NCBI GenBank assembly: GCA_963971305.1
Contig: OZ020307.1
Coordinates: 3,547,501-3,611,500 of the forward strand
From: Arcuatula senhousia
Lineage: Eukaryota; Mollusca; Bivalvia; Mytilida; Mytilidae
Reading direction: 5' to 3'
DNA length: 64,000 nucleotides
Under the pieces are notes generated by a model. That model saw nothing but the letters and a program-made list of their open reading frames with translations, was not told the origin of the DNA and searched no databases. The position numbers were made by a program, and so were the translations under genes. Shown piece by piece: positions 41,665-53,400 of this stretch; the first letter of the stretch is position 1, and each line of letters starts with the position of its first letter.

Positions 41665-44052
41665 CTAAAACATAACAATAGCATTGTAAAATTGTTATAA
41701 TTGTTACTGCTTTGTTAGCTAAAATCTGATTTGTGAAATATTTGTTATAAATTAAAACATTGAAAGGTTTCAGGCAATGTATTTATACGCTTAAAATTCA
41801 AATATTCAATGGCGTTGCTGCAGTTGACAAATTCTTTTGTTCAAGGGTACCAATATTCGCGGTTTGATGAAAAAGGGTCAGTTGGTGTATTCTTAAATTT
41901 GTGATTTAAAGTCTCCAGCATACAGATTGAAGTTAAATTTCCCTTTCGTAGGATTTCAAATTTCGTGGTCAAGGCCACCCACAAAATCCACGAAAATCGA
42001 AACTCCAATAATAAAACCACAGTATATCAAAGTCAACAAATTCATTATAGAAACTCAATTAAACCCAAAAAAATATTTCTGATATCATTGCATCAGAAAT
42101 ATACATATATTGGTTTTATTTTATATTGCTGTTGTACATTATGGATATTTGATTTTGATTTTACGTGTCAATGACTGCATGTTTTAAGATAGTAAAGAAA
42201 TTGTGTTGTTTTTTTTTATAAACATGACTGCATGTTTTAAGATAGTAAAGAAATTTGTGTTGTTTTTTATATTCCTGTTCTGTATTTTTAGTTAGAATGA
42301 TATCTTTTTACAAAGAATGCAGTTAAAAATCAAAAGATTTTACCTGAACTGATTGCAGTGTAGAGCATGTAAGGTGTCACGACAATCTGAGGGTATTGTA
42401 ATATAAAGGTTGCAATGGCTATATCTTTTGAATTAATTGCTTTCTGTAGTTCAGTCATCAATAATTCTTTGTTCGGAACGGCTTTTAGTTCTTGTAACTT
42501 GTTTAACACTGGTAAAGACTTCACAGAAAATGCACCTTTGTACGCATTATGAAGATTTTCCTTTGTCCTTGCTCCGGTCATTTTAAAGAAAATGTTAATG
42601 ATATTTTCGTTACCAAAAGAAGCTAGGTGCTCTGCAAAGAAAATATGTTTCATAACTGGTGGTCTCTTGGTAAACGATTGGTCAAACTTGATTAAAAAAG
42701 TAGATAAATCAATGTCTTCGGATAAAAGCGAAAAGTAAAAGGCTGAATACGATTTTGGAATAGTACAGAAAACAAACGATGGATATAGTACATCCTTCAA
42801 CTGATGGATGACTCTCTTCACAAGCTGTGTCCTTCGAAGTACGACCGCCACGTGAATCCAATAAAACCCACAACAGTCAAAACATAAATTGTAGTCTAGT
42901 ACTTTATCTATTTCGTTTATGCACGTTGTCTCCATAGCAGCATCCAGGACATCATCAGATGCTTCCAGGACACGTACAACCAAATCTTCTTTCTGAAGAA
43001 TAATGTGAGGACAGAAGCCCTTTTTGACAGATAATCCAAGACGTTGAATGAGGCGGCGTTTAATGCTCTCCTCCTTAGTACAGGCATATTTCTCTAATAT
43101 GGATGGACAATCACAGGGAATATCTTTTTTGGTAAGGAAGTCTACAAATATTGTAATTAAGGTAAGTGATGTGTATTTTTAAAGTAAACTTATACTTAAC
43201 AATGTACTAGGTTTTCGTTTCATTTGAACATGTATACAAGTGATAAAAGTCGATCAAATATGTATTAATGCTTTAAAAAAAATTTAAAAAGTTCTTATAT
43301 ATGTTTTTATTTTATTCCTTTTATCCCTGCATATTGGAAAATATATTATCAAAAATAATAAGAAATTATTCTATCTAGTAGGTCCTGCTACATTTTTTAA
43401 ATTATTTATGCAGTCTTTGCTGTACACATATAAAATTAAGCCATTTTAAGGTAAACGTAAACATGAACCTTAAAGTTCCAATTTCGACCGGCGAAAATGT
43501 TAACGTAGTCCAATCAAATTAGACTTGAACTCTAGTATTTATATTTATAAAGATGAAATATTATAATGGTTAAAACAATCTTTTTAAAACAATTCTTACA
43601 CTTACCAAAATGCATTACGGTAGTTACAATCTGTGGATTTGTCTTAATCAAACTGATGATGTGGTCATCACTGGCATCACAAATGGTTTTAAACCAACTA
43701 TATTGCTCCTCTCGAGAAACGCGATTAACGTCTAATCTGAGAGGGTCTGTAACATTCAATGATATTATCATGGAGGATGTGGACACAATAATTCGAGTTA
43801 TCAAGCATTTAGTATATAGTGAAAAAAACAGTTTGTCTTTCCATTTAACAATATGCTCAGTCAATATGTGCCAAACAAAGAGATGGACACGAACCAAAAT
43901 ATTGATAGAGAGGAGGAAGTCCGTGTGAAATAGCAAATGAAATTTAATTTATCATGTAAAGCGGCAAAATTATATTTTCCATCTTCTATTCAAAATTACA
44001 TGATTATAAGATATGTGATATAATTACCTGATTTACTCTTTCTTCCTCCCAT
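40751..44052 (-). CDS. Ankyrin-repeat protein with C-terminal SOCS-box-like motif
   Basis: Four minus-strand exons, 44028-44052, 43606-43746, 42344-43141 and 40751-41664, join in phase into 625 codons plus TAA. The start ATG at 44052 sits in GCCATGGG, an excellent initiation context. The middle of the protein has ankyrin-like helices (for example TAISSGDIELVRRLLSH, DILKVLIDKGFDVNT, LLINGADPYRKPETF). The C terminus SLQKFCRDSIRRHYGQNFQK resembles the SLxxLCRxxIRxxxG start of a SOCS box, although a clear Cul5 box (LPLP) is not visible. In ankyrin/SOCS-box (ASB) proteins the repeats bind substrate and the SOCS box recruits Elongin B/C and a Cullin-5 ubiquitin ligase. That role here is inference. 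Many invertebrate ankyrin proteins are lineage-specific, so no symbol is assigned. Confidence 0.8.
42170..42290 (+). repeat. ~57-bp tandem duplication
   Basis: ATGACTGCATGTTTTAAGAT followed by AGTAAAGAAATTTGTGTTGT occurs twice in succession, inside an intron of the ankyrin gene. Confidence 0.8.
42344..43141 (-). CDS. ASB-like exon 3, ankyrin region
   Basis: Acceptor ATATTTGTAG, donor TCAG|GTAAAA. 798 bases with a fully open frame encoding helix pairs such as FYWIHVAVVLRRTQLVKRVI and IAIATFILQYPQIVV. Confidence 0.8.
43142..43605. other. Ankyrin-gene intron 2, nothing recognised
   Basis: AT-rich intronic sequence only. Confidence 0.4.
43606..43746 (-). CDS. ASB-like exon 2
   Basis: Acceptor GAATGTTACAG, donor TTTG|GTAAGT. 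Encodes DPLRLDVNRVSREEQYSWFK and a helix ending VTTVMHF. Confidence 0.75.
44028..44052 (-). CDS. ASB-like exon 1 (25 nt)
   Basis: Encodes MGGRKSKS plus one base; donor CAG|GTAATT. Short, but the initiation context and the phase match to exon 2 support it. Confidence 0.65.
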
Positions 44053-44479
44053 GGCGACATGCATATGTTAAGACCTAAAGTTTTATTTATTTAATATTTA
44101 TACATGTATCGACCTTGTTCTATATATATCTATGACGGATTCTATAATAAGATCTCCACGTTTCAAAGATTACATGGTCATAATTTAAATCACCTAATCA
44201 CCCCTAGTAAGGTGATTTCACGTAAAATGGTTTTGGTAAGTATTTGTGTTTCGATACGATGATTTAAATAACAAAATAAGCAAACCGATACAAATCATAA
44301 TCCCAATTAATTTGTTTATTTTTTTCTTCTCTTGACAAAACATATCCTAAAAATGCCTTACCAAAACCAAATCTACGTGAATCTTGGTAAGTTTTGTTCA
44401 TCTCTCGTGAACTCCTCCAGCTAAGGCTTACCAGGTATGCTAATAGTACAAAATTTTCTTTAAACATTATACACACATA

Positions 44480-44766
44480 TAAGGCACGGACCATTTGATT
44501 TTCTGGGGGGGGCCTGGGATTTTACCTTGAGCCAGGAAATTTTTTTCGCCCGCTTTGCGGGCCAGATTATTTTTTTCACACACATATTAAGCAAGGAAAT
44601 TTTGTTGGCAAGATTATTTTTTTTTCAATTGGCAAGATTGAAACCAGATTATTTTTTTCAACCTAAGTGCTGGCCAGATTATTTTTTTTTACAAAAATTA
44701 GGGCCGGGAAATTTTTTTCAAAAAAATCCCAGGCCCCCCCCAGAAAATCAAATGGTCCGTGCCTAA
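44480..44766. mobile_element. MITE with ~40-bp inverted repeats, TAA duplication (Harbinger-like)
   Basis: GGCACGGACCATTTGATTTT starting at 44483 is repeated in reverse complement ending at 44763 (AAAATCAAATGGTCCGTGCC). The arms stay paired through CTGGGGGG..CCTGGGATTTT. Flanking TAA (44480-44482 and 44764-44766) is the 3-base duplication type of PIF/Harbinger elements. 281 bases, no coding capacity; the interior has repeats of CCAGATTATTTTTT. Confidence 0.8.
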
Positions 44767-44806
44767 ACAAATTGTTTGTGACAAAGGACCAAAAGGAGCA
44801 ATATTT

Positions 44807-44975
44807 AGCTCACCTGGACCGTTAACAATTTTTCAAAAATCTTCTCCTCTGAAACTACTGAACAGAACTTAATGAAACTTGGTATGAATGATCGTTGGGG
44901 TGTCCTGCTCCAAACTTGTGTTTCGATTTTCGATCCGTCAAAAAACGTGGCCACCGTTACTAAAAATAGACCAGG
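44807..44975 (+). mobile_element. Bivalve dispersed repeat, left-end fragment ('AGCTCACCTGG')
   Basis: Starts AGCTCACCTGGACCG and continues AATCTTCTCCTCTGAAACTA and AACTTGGTATGAATGATCGT, the opening of a repeat very common in bivalves. It is broken by the TIR element that begins at 44982. Confidence 0.55.
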
Positions 44976-45059
44976 GAGTAGTATATCAGCACTGATTAGC
45001 TCGCAATTTTCAGGACGAGCAGCCCTCTATGACGTCATATCCACTTCCGGTCCGCCATA

Positions 45060-45485
45060 TTGATGAGCAAGCAAAGGAGCAAAACGAGCAAGGCAAAAGA
45101 GCAAAATGAGCTGCAAAAGAGCAAGATGAGCAAGAAAAGGAGCAAGATGAGCAAGGAAAGGCGCAAGATGAGAAAGGAGAGGAGCAAGATGAGCAAAGAA
45201 AAGAGCAAAATGAGCTGCAAAAGAGCAAGATGAGCAAACAAAAAGAGCAAGAGGAGCAAACAAAAGAGCAAAATGAGCTGCAAAAGAGCAAGATGAGCAA
45301 GAAAAGGAGCAAAATGAGCTGCAAGAGAGCAAGATGAGAAAGGAAAGGAGCAAGATGAGCAAAGAAAAGAGCAAAATGAGCTGTAAAAGAGCAAGAGGGG
45401 CAAACAAAAAATCAAGAGGAGCAAACAAAAGAGTAAGATGAGCTGCAAATGAGCAAACAAAAGAGCAAGAAGAGCAAAGAGTAAG
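45060..45485 (+). repeat. GAGCAA/GATGAGCAAG low-complexity minisatellite
   Basis: Irregular tandem blocks such as GAGCAAAATGAGCTGCAAAA and GAGCAAGATGAGCAAGAAAA. The open frames across it are low-complexity Leu/Phe/Ser/Cys strings on the minus strand and not genes. Confidence 0.85.
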
Positions 45486-45595
45486 TCACGTGATAAAATC
45501 CTGAGAGATGATTGGACGATACAGTTTTGAAAAGGCAAAATAAATGAACAATGTTGTCAGTGGCTCGAATGTATTCGAACAAGACGCACGTAAAT

Positions 45596-46297
45596 GTAAT
45601 TGATTATCTTCCAAAACTCATAGAAAAGATCATTGAAAGTGAGAACGGGGAACGTGTTTGTCGTAAATGCGGCGACAGAAAGCCAAAAGATCAGTTTTAT
45701 AAATCGTAACAAAATTTGATTGTGCCGTGCATAGACTGCAGCAAATATTTAAAGAATGGCGTAGATTCAACGCATTGAAGCTTGCATACAAGAGACAGAG
45801 CTTAGCAAAATTGAGGAATGCATTCCCTTGCCTATGTATGGAAAAGAAAGAAATACAATTTAAAAAGACCCGATCAAATCCGCACCGGCAATGAGGGCCC
45901 TGTTAACAACATGTTATACTATTCGGAAGTGATAGATAAGTTTACAAGGACGGAACAAAAATCATCAGATAGAACCCGGCCGTCGAGAAGGAAAGATGTA
46001 CCATTGTGACGAATGCGGATACACAAGCCAAAAGTTGTTCAATCTACAGAGACACAAAGAACAGAAGCATCAAAGAAAATGGAGGAACCGGAATGGTTGA
46101 AGGAGGACCCGGAATGGGAAACTGAGGAAGAGGAGGATACGGAATCAGAAAAGTGTGACGACTTGTCTGAAGACAAAGAAACTTACCCCGGAGAACAGTT
46201 TGATCCGTGGGGTGGCTTAATTGGACAAGTGATGATCAGCTACAAAGATGAACACGAGGGCTGCTCGTCCTTGATCGTCATGAGAAATGCGAGCTAA
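45596..46297 (+). pseudogene. Broken zinc-finger gene inside the TIR element
   Basis: Three conserved-looking fragments lie in different frames. First, VCRKCGDRKPKDQFYKS, a stop, then VPCIDCSKYLK (a CxxC...CxxC zinc ribbon). Second, at 45996-46085, MYHCDECGYTSQKLFNLQRH followed by KEQKHQ, a full C2H2 finger. Third, an acidic stretch, MEEPEWLKEDPEWETEEEED, ending in FDPWGGLIGQVM at 46297. A stop and at least one frameshift separate them. Either a decayed cargo gene of the element or a multi-exon gene with unusual splicing; decay is more likely. Confidence 0.5.
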
Positions 46298-46319
46298 TCG
46301 GTGCTGATATATCCCCAAG

Positions 46320-46660
46320 GGGTCAGACTACTGTTTTTGGCTTGTAAATTAAAAACTTTAAGTATAAGATACAGATGAAACCTGATGCCACCCTATATGT
46401 TGACGTGGACCATTTAAAGCTGCCTTGTAAGTTGTATATGCTGTGCTCTTTATATTCATCTTTATTCAATCTTTTGTCTTCTGTACGAAACATGCATGAT
46501 ACAAAGTTAAAAACTATAAGTAAGCCTTCAGTTGTGTAATTTGAATGATTAATTAAAGAAAGCCACCTACATTATGTAAGAAAATGATGCATCATAGTTG
46601 ACAGAAAATACCTTTCTTTTTTATGCAAATTCTTGTTTTTTATGAGTTCTCGAGAAATTT
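46320..46660. other. Intergenic stretch, nothing recognised
   Basis: No exon, RNA gene or named repeat was found. Confidence 0.35.
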
Positions 46661-46664
46661 GGAT

Positions 46665-46848
46665 TTGGCTTCCTTGTTCGAACGTTTTGGTTTTGGGTAC
46701 TTTTCGTTTTCAACAGTTTTGGAAATTTACCTTCCAATGTTTTGATTTAAATGCTACTGATGAGAGGTTACTCCTTTAAATGTCGATACATGTATATAGC
46801 ATATCCAAATTAACTGTTTATACCAACTTTTTGGTATTTGTAATTCAG
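46665..46848 (+). repeat. Decayed copy of the 380-bp hammerhead repeat
   Basis: GTTCGAACGTTTTGGTTTTG through AAATGCTACTGATGAGAGGT to ATAGCATATCCAAATTAAC is the plus-strand counterpart of 14691-14875. The ribozyme at 46751-46803 has TAAA instead of GAAA and a longer stem III, so it should be inactive. Confidence 0.7.
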
Positions 46849-46869
46849 CTTCGGAAGAATAAAATAAAT

Positions 46870-47340
46870 GCAATTCTTTTCTCCAATGACTGATACTTCT
46901 GTGTTATTAATCAAAGTGTAAGTTTAGAATTTCAGATAAGAAAGTCTATTGCAATTTTTTATTTCTAAATCAAAACAACAAGCAAATTTAACATTAAAAT
47001 ATCACATGATAATAACACAAAAAGCTGGCAGCCATATAACCAATATAACATTATTTTACCTTTCAACTAGGGATATCATCAAGCTTATGAAATAAGTTGA
47101 GGGAAAACCAGTGGTCGTTTCTACTCGACGGAAATTTGAAAATAGTTTTATAGTATGTCATGAAAATAATTCAAAAATTATAAAGGCATAATAAACATAC
47201 AGCTTGTGTAGTGAGCAGCTTTAAACTTAATTTATCAAATATGATAATTTCCTTTATGCTCTTTTAGAGAGATCATATAAGTATCATTTGTGATCAGAAA
47301 CTATATTATGAACTGTAAACAATGTCATTGAGGACAATGT
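46870..47340. other. Probable 3' flank/UTR of the polycystin-like gene
   Basis: AT-rich sequence downstream, on the minus strand, of the stop codon at 47342. It may hold the 3' untranslated region; on the minus strand AATAAA-like strings occur, but I cannot pick the poly(A) site. Confidence 0.35.
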
Positions 47341-47341
47341 T

Positions 47342-47497
47342 TTATATATATCCTTTATAGAAGTCATAAAATTCTTCCTTTCCATCTGGTAGTACGATTG
47401 TGACACTTTTTGCAGCTTTCGGCTTTTCTGTTTTCGATGCCTTGTCTTTCCAGTGCAGATCCAGGTTACCAATTTCTGCTTTTCTAAACTCATTCTT
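47342..47497 (-). CDS. Polycystin-like terminal exon
   Basis: Acceptor ACTTTTGTAG; encodes KNEFRKAEIGNLDLHWKDKA and SVTIVLPDGKEEFYDFYKGY, ending at TAA 47342-47344. The frame is chosen by phase from the previous exon; another longer open frame over the same bases is not consistent with it. Confidence 0.8.
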   Translation of the reverse strand, partial: KNEFRKAEIGNLDLHWKDKASKTEKPKAAKSVTIVLPDGKEEFYDFYKGYI

Positions 47498-50400
47498 CTA
47501 CAAAAGTCGTATAATGTGTGTTTTAATTGTCGTGCTTTGTTTTAATGTACCTTTTATTGTCTGTCATGCTTTTATGTCTAACGTTTTTGCCTTAACGATA
47601 TTTGATGCCAAGTAGATAGTCATTTGGTTCTATCTGAAAACAATAGTTTCAGAGCAAGAAAAGCAACCATTTTCAGTCTTCAGCTTACCTAGACATTTAC
47701 AAATTGACTTGAACCAAACGCCATTTTTTTACATGATCTCAGTGCCCATTTTGCCGATGTAAGCCGAGTGGTCGAAGGCGCTGATTTCAATACAACACTG
47801 TAAATCACTAGTCAATTTACAATAATGGTTGTTGGGTCGAATCTTATTATCTAATTTACAAAAATTGGACTTCCCCACCTGTATGTAATTAGGAGTGTCA
47901 GTTACCTGCCCAAGGTCGGTGGTTTCCTCCAGGTTCTCTGATATCCTCCACCATTTAAACAGACCGCTCTGTATTGCCCATGTGCGTCTAAATATGGCGT
48001 CAAACTCAGACACACATACACTCATTCATACATGAAATTGTTTCATTAAGTTTAAAACGGGATATATTAAAACCCTATAAATATCTAGATATGTATGCAA
48101 AATATACATTACACAGCAACCAAGAATTAGGGGGGGGGTAGGACCTTTTTCGGGACACCGGGATTGGCCATATTTAAGCTCGGGATTCCGGGATTTGGAC
48201 AATTCAAGTTCGGGATTCCGGGATAAAATTATATCAACTTTACCGGGCTTCGGGATTTTCTCATTTTAAAGTCGGGATGACGGGATTTTTAAAAATTAGT
48301 TCGGGATTCCGGGATCAGATCCCCTCCTACCCCCCCCTCAAGAATCAAAGTTTGAATGAAATCAATTGTACTTTTAACATACCTCATTGGGATTTTCCTC
48401 CTCTGGTTTAAAGTCATCCAGAGTTTCTCTGATCAACTCTAGAACATTTGAAGCGTCAATACTTTTCTTTGTGTTTCGTAGTTTATATTCTGAAAGATTG
48501 GTATAAAAGTAATAGAGGTTAAAACAAAATTTCTGCACTGGAATGCTAAATCTCAATTGTCCAAAATAAGACAAAAAAGGCAAAGACGCAAGGTGGAAAT
48601 TAAAGGTCATAAGAGAGGCATTTCAAAAGGAATGGTGAGGGACCGAGTTTGTGTTATATTTCATTGTAAGCTTGGTGTTGTCTGTGCTCATATGGTTGAT
48701 AAAAAATTGGAAAATGACATTAAAATCTCTATAATAATCTGTAATTGTAAGAGCATTGTCCTTATCAACTATAAGTAAAACACCTCATCTGACATGCATT
48801 GTATTGACATGTCGAACGGCCATTTATAGTTTGTGAATTACAACTAAAGTTTCCAAGTATATATACCCAATACATGACCTCAAATCACAAAAGATTAAGA
48901 TGCTCGTTAGTTACTCACTTTCAATTGTTTTAGAACTCCTATTTGTCTTCATGTGTATTCCTGCTAGGCTAAGAACATCTTTTACAACCGTTTTCACAAT
49001 CTGAATGATTCCAATAGTATCTTCCTGTTTGTTGTACCTCACTTCTGATATGCTTTCATTCAAAATGGCTGCAAACACTGTCATTAGAGTAAATATAACA
49101 AAAAACACATAAACAAAAAAGTACAGCTCCGCGAAAGCAGGCGCCGCTTTAATCATGGAATCCAAACTGTTACGGCCAATTAAAGTATTGGTCAAACTTC
49201 CAAACGACACAAACAAATTCCGATACTCGTGTACTGTCGTTCCAAACAATAAGTAGCCAAATCCTACAAAGTTGAGGAAAACGCAAGAAAACATAACCGA
49301 AAACTGCAACATAGGTTTTGCTCCTTTTCTTAAAACTTCGGCAACTTCCGTAAGTTTTCGGTTATACTTCAAAGCATTTAGAATTCTTAACGTTGCCGTA
49401 AAGCATAAGCCTCCAAGGATACACGTGAACATATATTCAACAACGACAATATGCTGAAAATTAACGAATGTATTTTTGTCATCATTGAATTTATTGAGCG
49501 CCATTTTTGTAGTAACGAATTTACAAACCCAAACAACTGCGCCAGTGTAACTCAGAGAACATAACGTTATGTCAAGGACGTTCCAGAAGTTAGTTATTGT
49601 GATCAAACATCCTTCATGGCGGAACTTTTGTATAATCCTGAATGTTAGAACCATTATTATTATTAAAAATATAAAGTAGAAAATTAGAGCAAAAACTCCA
49701 GTGGCATCAGTTATTGTCGAGGCTCGAAAACTTTGTGTATCTGCCCAATGCAATACTCCACCTAGTTCGGAAAATTCAGCAAGGAAGATGGAATAAACAT
49801 ATGTATTAATATTTGGATTAAAAAGAGTAAACTCTACAAAAACAGCCCTCGTTTGACGATCAACCCATGAGTTTTGAATTAACTCGTTGACAATGTTAAT
49901 TGATCCGTCTTTGCTGTCAGCTAAGTTTTGAATATATCCTCCACCTTCATACGAGTTGTATACTCCCATAATTGATATACCCCAAACATCACTCGATGAC
50001 GTATGCTGCCAAGCACCTGTTGTCAACGAAACAGGACCTTTATTGCTCATGATATTATCAGCTTCGTTAGAACTCGAATACTCAGGTATGCAGCCTTTCT
50101 CTTTGGTTAGAGCTGAATATATGCATGTGTCTGATAAAAAAAATATTTGATGATTTTAACCATTAAAAGTTTAATATGCAAAACAATATATATATACATT
50201 TTTTACATTTATGATCTATGAATTATTATAGACTTTATGTAGTCGTTTGTTTATTTCATGACATTTCACTTCAGAATTAGTATGATGTAGAATCTAAATA
50301 GTTGTGTTTATAATTATATATATTCAAAATTTTACTACCAAGGTAACATAGACTTGTAATTTTCATCGAAATAATTTTGTTTAATTGCATGATTCCATTG

Positions 50401-53400
50401 AAAGTTTTTTTCACAAACATTATTTGATCAATACAAATCATATGTAATATTTGAAATCGAAAGTGCGAAATACATTGTTTTCATGTTTTTTTTTTCACTC
50501 ACCATTCTGAGATCTGACCTGTCTCAGCCTTATCAAACCTACACGAGTATTGTCTAAATCAGACACATATCTTCTTCCATAAAAATCTAGCGGTATTCCA
50601 TTGTACTGTTCAGTTGGGAACATAAACGGGACAAGTGTACCTTTCGTCCAGTTCAAAAATTGATCTCCGTTTGTAACCTAAACAAATTGATTAAGATGAT
50701 AAGACTTTCTTTTATTCTATATAAGACACACAAGGTTGTGCTAGATGTACATATTTTGTTAGGTTGTTATCTGCCGGTTGTGGATGTGTGCTTCTTTTGG
50801 TTTTTTTTCACGTGGAAATAGTATATAGACAAGTATGAATATTTTATAACAATAATAATGAAAAAAAACATCCATTACTAGAAAGCCAGAGGTTTTATTC
50901 TTGAAAAACTAGTACATTTGATTCTTTTACATCAATCGATAAATGTTTCTTAGCTAGTTGTCAGTAACTTCGAGTGTTCTCAAGAGAGTTCCTCCTTGTC
51001 TTGTTGTTTTCGTACAGTATTTTGTCTTAGGTTCTCTCTTGTTGAATTGAACTTTTGTCCATTGAGTTTTACAGTGTGTTTTATATGTAGCTTTGTGCAA
51101 GCTTATCAATAGGGGGAAGGTTGGATCCAAAAAACTAGTTTAACCCCGCCACATTTTATATGTGCCTGTCCTAAGCCAGGAAACTTTGCCAAAGCCTTTG
51201 TTTGTCCTTGTCATTCTATGTTAACTGTTTTATGTCAAGAATTGAGTCTTTCGTTGATGATTTAGGGATTGGTTTTGATACTTTTGTATTGTATTATAAG
51301 TCTTGGGCCAATGCAAGACGGTAAGCAGTGACCTATGGTCATGTTGAAGACTGCTTGCTGTTTTCCGTTGTGATTTTTTGAATTGCTGTTTGTTTATGTT
51401 TGTTGTGTCAATATCGTATACATCTTACTAGCCAAAACTACTCATATCGGTTAAAATACCATATAGACACCAGAAATTTGAAAAATATTCGATTTACTGT
51501 GTCCCTAGTTCACCTGTTAAATTTAAAACTGTTAAAAGCACATATTTCTTTCTTTTAATCTACACAGCGATATCGTTGAGGTGTTTTTTCTAACACAAAA
51601 TATATACAACAATCTTGGTTTGTTTAAGAAATATAAAATGCTCGACAATACAATTCTAAAATTACTTTTGTGCTTGTTTTTAATTTTTTTTTTGGCTGCG
51701 CAAAATTATAGAATAAACACATCCACTAAGCAGAATAAAACTAGACCTGATGATCTTGACAGAAAATATATACTAACCTCTCGGAATCCGACTTTATACT
51801 TGTTGTGTTCATAGAGATGGTTAAAGATATTTGACTTGAGTTGGTAAGACCTCGTATCTCTGTTTACATAACTGATGGAAAATACCACTATAGCAAAAAG
51901 TATCTGTAGAACAACGTCGATAAATGCCCGCTGAGCAATCTTTTCTTTCAATCTTTGTTGGCGTTTCATTTGTAGGACATCTTCAACTGGCGGGCCAGAC
52001 TTAGACATGATAGCCATCCGAAAGGCTGAAAATATATTTGTATTACACAAAAGTTAAATATGATATTAAATTGAGTGTGTGCTCATTCTTATTTCTTGCC
52101 TGTGTAACGTTACATTTAGATGATAGCTCTATAACCAAACCGTTCTGAATGGAAGGTTTCATAGATTGGATATGTCTTAAAGGAAGGTACTTTAGGTGCA
52201 TGAATGTATGTACATGTTTGTTATGAATAATAAAATACGAATAGCATTTTTTAGTGTCCTATTCATTAAAAATAGTTTTTAGAAAATATACATGTACTCA
52301 CACAGAAATTGGTTGGTATCCTTCTCTGAAACAGTTTGACTTTTATCTTTTACCGAGTTCAGATCTACACTAAGTCGAAAATCTTCAACAGGTTTCCTTA
52401 TTAGCCAAGCAATAATTAGAGCAATCACAACAACCTGAAAAAACAATACACATTGTTTTTTAATATGTGATATTAATTAAACACTCCAAAACAGATAAAG
52501 TATATTAATTGAGAAACATTCATTTTTACATAATGTTAATGCCTGTTCGTCTTATTGTTGACAAATCGTTAATTAAAACCAATAAAAATGCACATGGTCA
52601 ATCATGTTTTGAGCTAACTTGTTAAAATTAAACTTAAGGTAGATGGGGTGTCTATCACTGAGCATCTTTTTTGCACATCTATCATAATTTCAAATTTTAT
52701 GATGCTATCTATTCTAATTGATTTCTATTGGGCTTTATAAACATCAAAAGTGAAAATTACAACCAAAAAATGAATAAAATTCACTTCTTTGTGAATTTTA
52801 CTAATTTCCCGTACTTTTCAAGGGGAGATAATTTATACTGCCACCCCAGGTTTCAACAATCATATACCCATCCATTTTCATTTATTAAGTCATATTGTTT
52901 CTTTGTATTTTATGTTCTTAATTCTTTAGTTGTGTCATAACCATTTATTGAAATGTGTTAGTACAAATAAATTTTATCTTTTTTTATCTTATCTTATAAA
53001 GAAAAAACACATTTTTCACTTTTGTCAAAAAAATTGATGGTGAACTTTATTTTTATTTAGTAGTTATAAAAATCAATACAAAAAAATATTTTCATACATT
53101 TTAAGAAAAAATCTATGGAGTAGATTTTCTTTAAATGAAGAAAATTTGAATTTTCCCTATTGATCCTATAGTAAAAGTACTAAAATCCTTCATTTTTCAA
53201 AGTCGTTTCTACAAAAATTCCTCTGGTGAACTTTTAATTTTATTATTGAAATTTAAAGTACCATTATAGAGCTAACTGTGCCCAAAATTTAAGAAATTTC
53301 TATGGATAATTTTTTAGACACCCCATCTACCTTAATTACAAAGATTACCTATTAAAACAATTAAATTGCATAAGAATTGAAATAAAACAATTTAAAAAGA

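Larger units (their letters stand above)
44982..46311. mobile_element. 1.33-kb element with ~55-bp terminal inverted repeats
   Basis: TATATCAGCACTGATTAGCT, then CGCAATTTTC and GGACGAGCAGCCCTC at 44982-45026, is mirrored at 46256-46311 by GAGGGCTGCTCGTCC, TTGATCGTCATGAGAAATGC and GAGCTAATCGGTGCTGATAT. The right arm has an extra short insertion. Inside are a GAGCAA-type minisatellite and the remains of a zinc-finger gene. No transposase is recognised. TA flanks are possible target duplications. Confidence 0.65.

Noticed and set aside
43532..43936. Longer minus-strand frame around ankyrin exon 2
   Set aside because: Its upstream half is intron; the acceptor at 43747 joins in phase to the ATG exon, and the longer part shows no ankyrin similarity.
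45010..45538. Long minus-strand frames rich in Leu, Phe, Ser and Cys
   Set aside because: They are translations of the GAGCAA-type minisatellite in several frames; no real protein features.
47284..47493. Alternative minus-strand frame beginning MSLEKQKLVTW
   Set aside because: It is out of phase with the preceding polycystin exon; the phase-correct frame gives a sensible C terminus and a stop.
47729..48025. 98-codon minus-strand frame as a gene
   Set aside because: It lies fully inside a tRNA-derived SINE that reads on the other strand.
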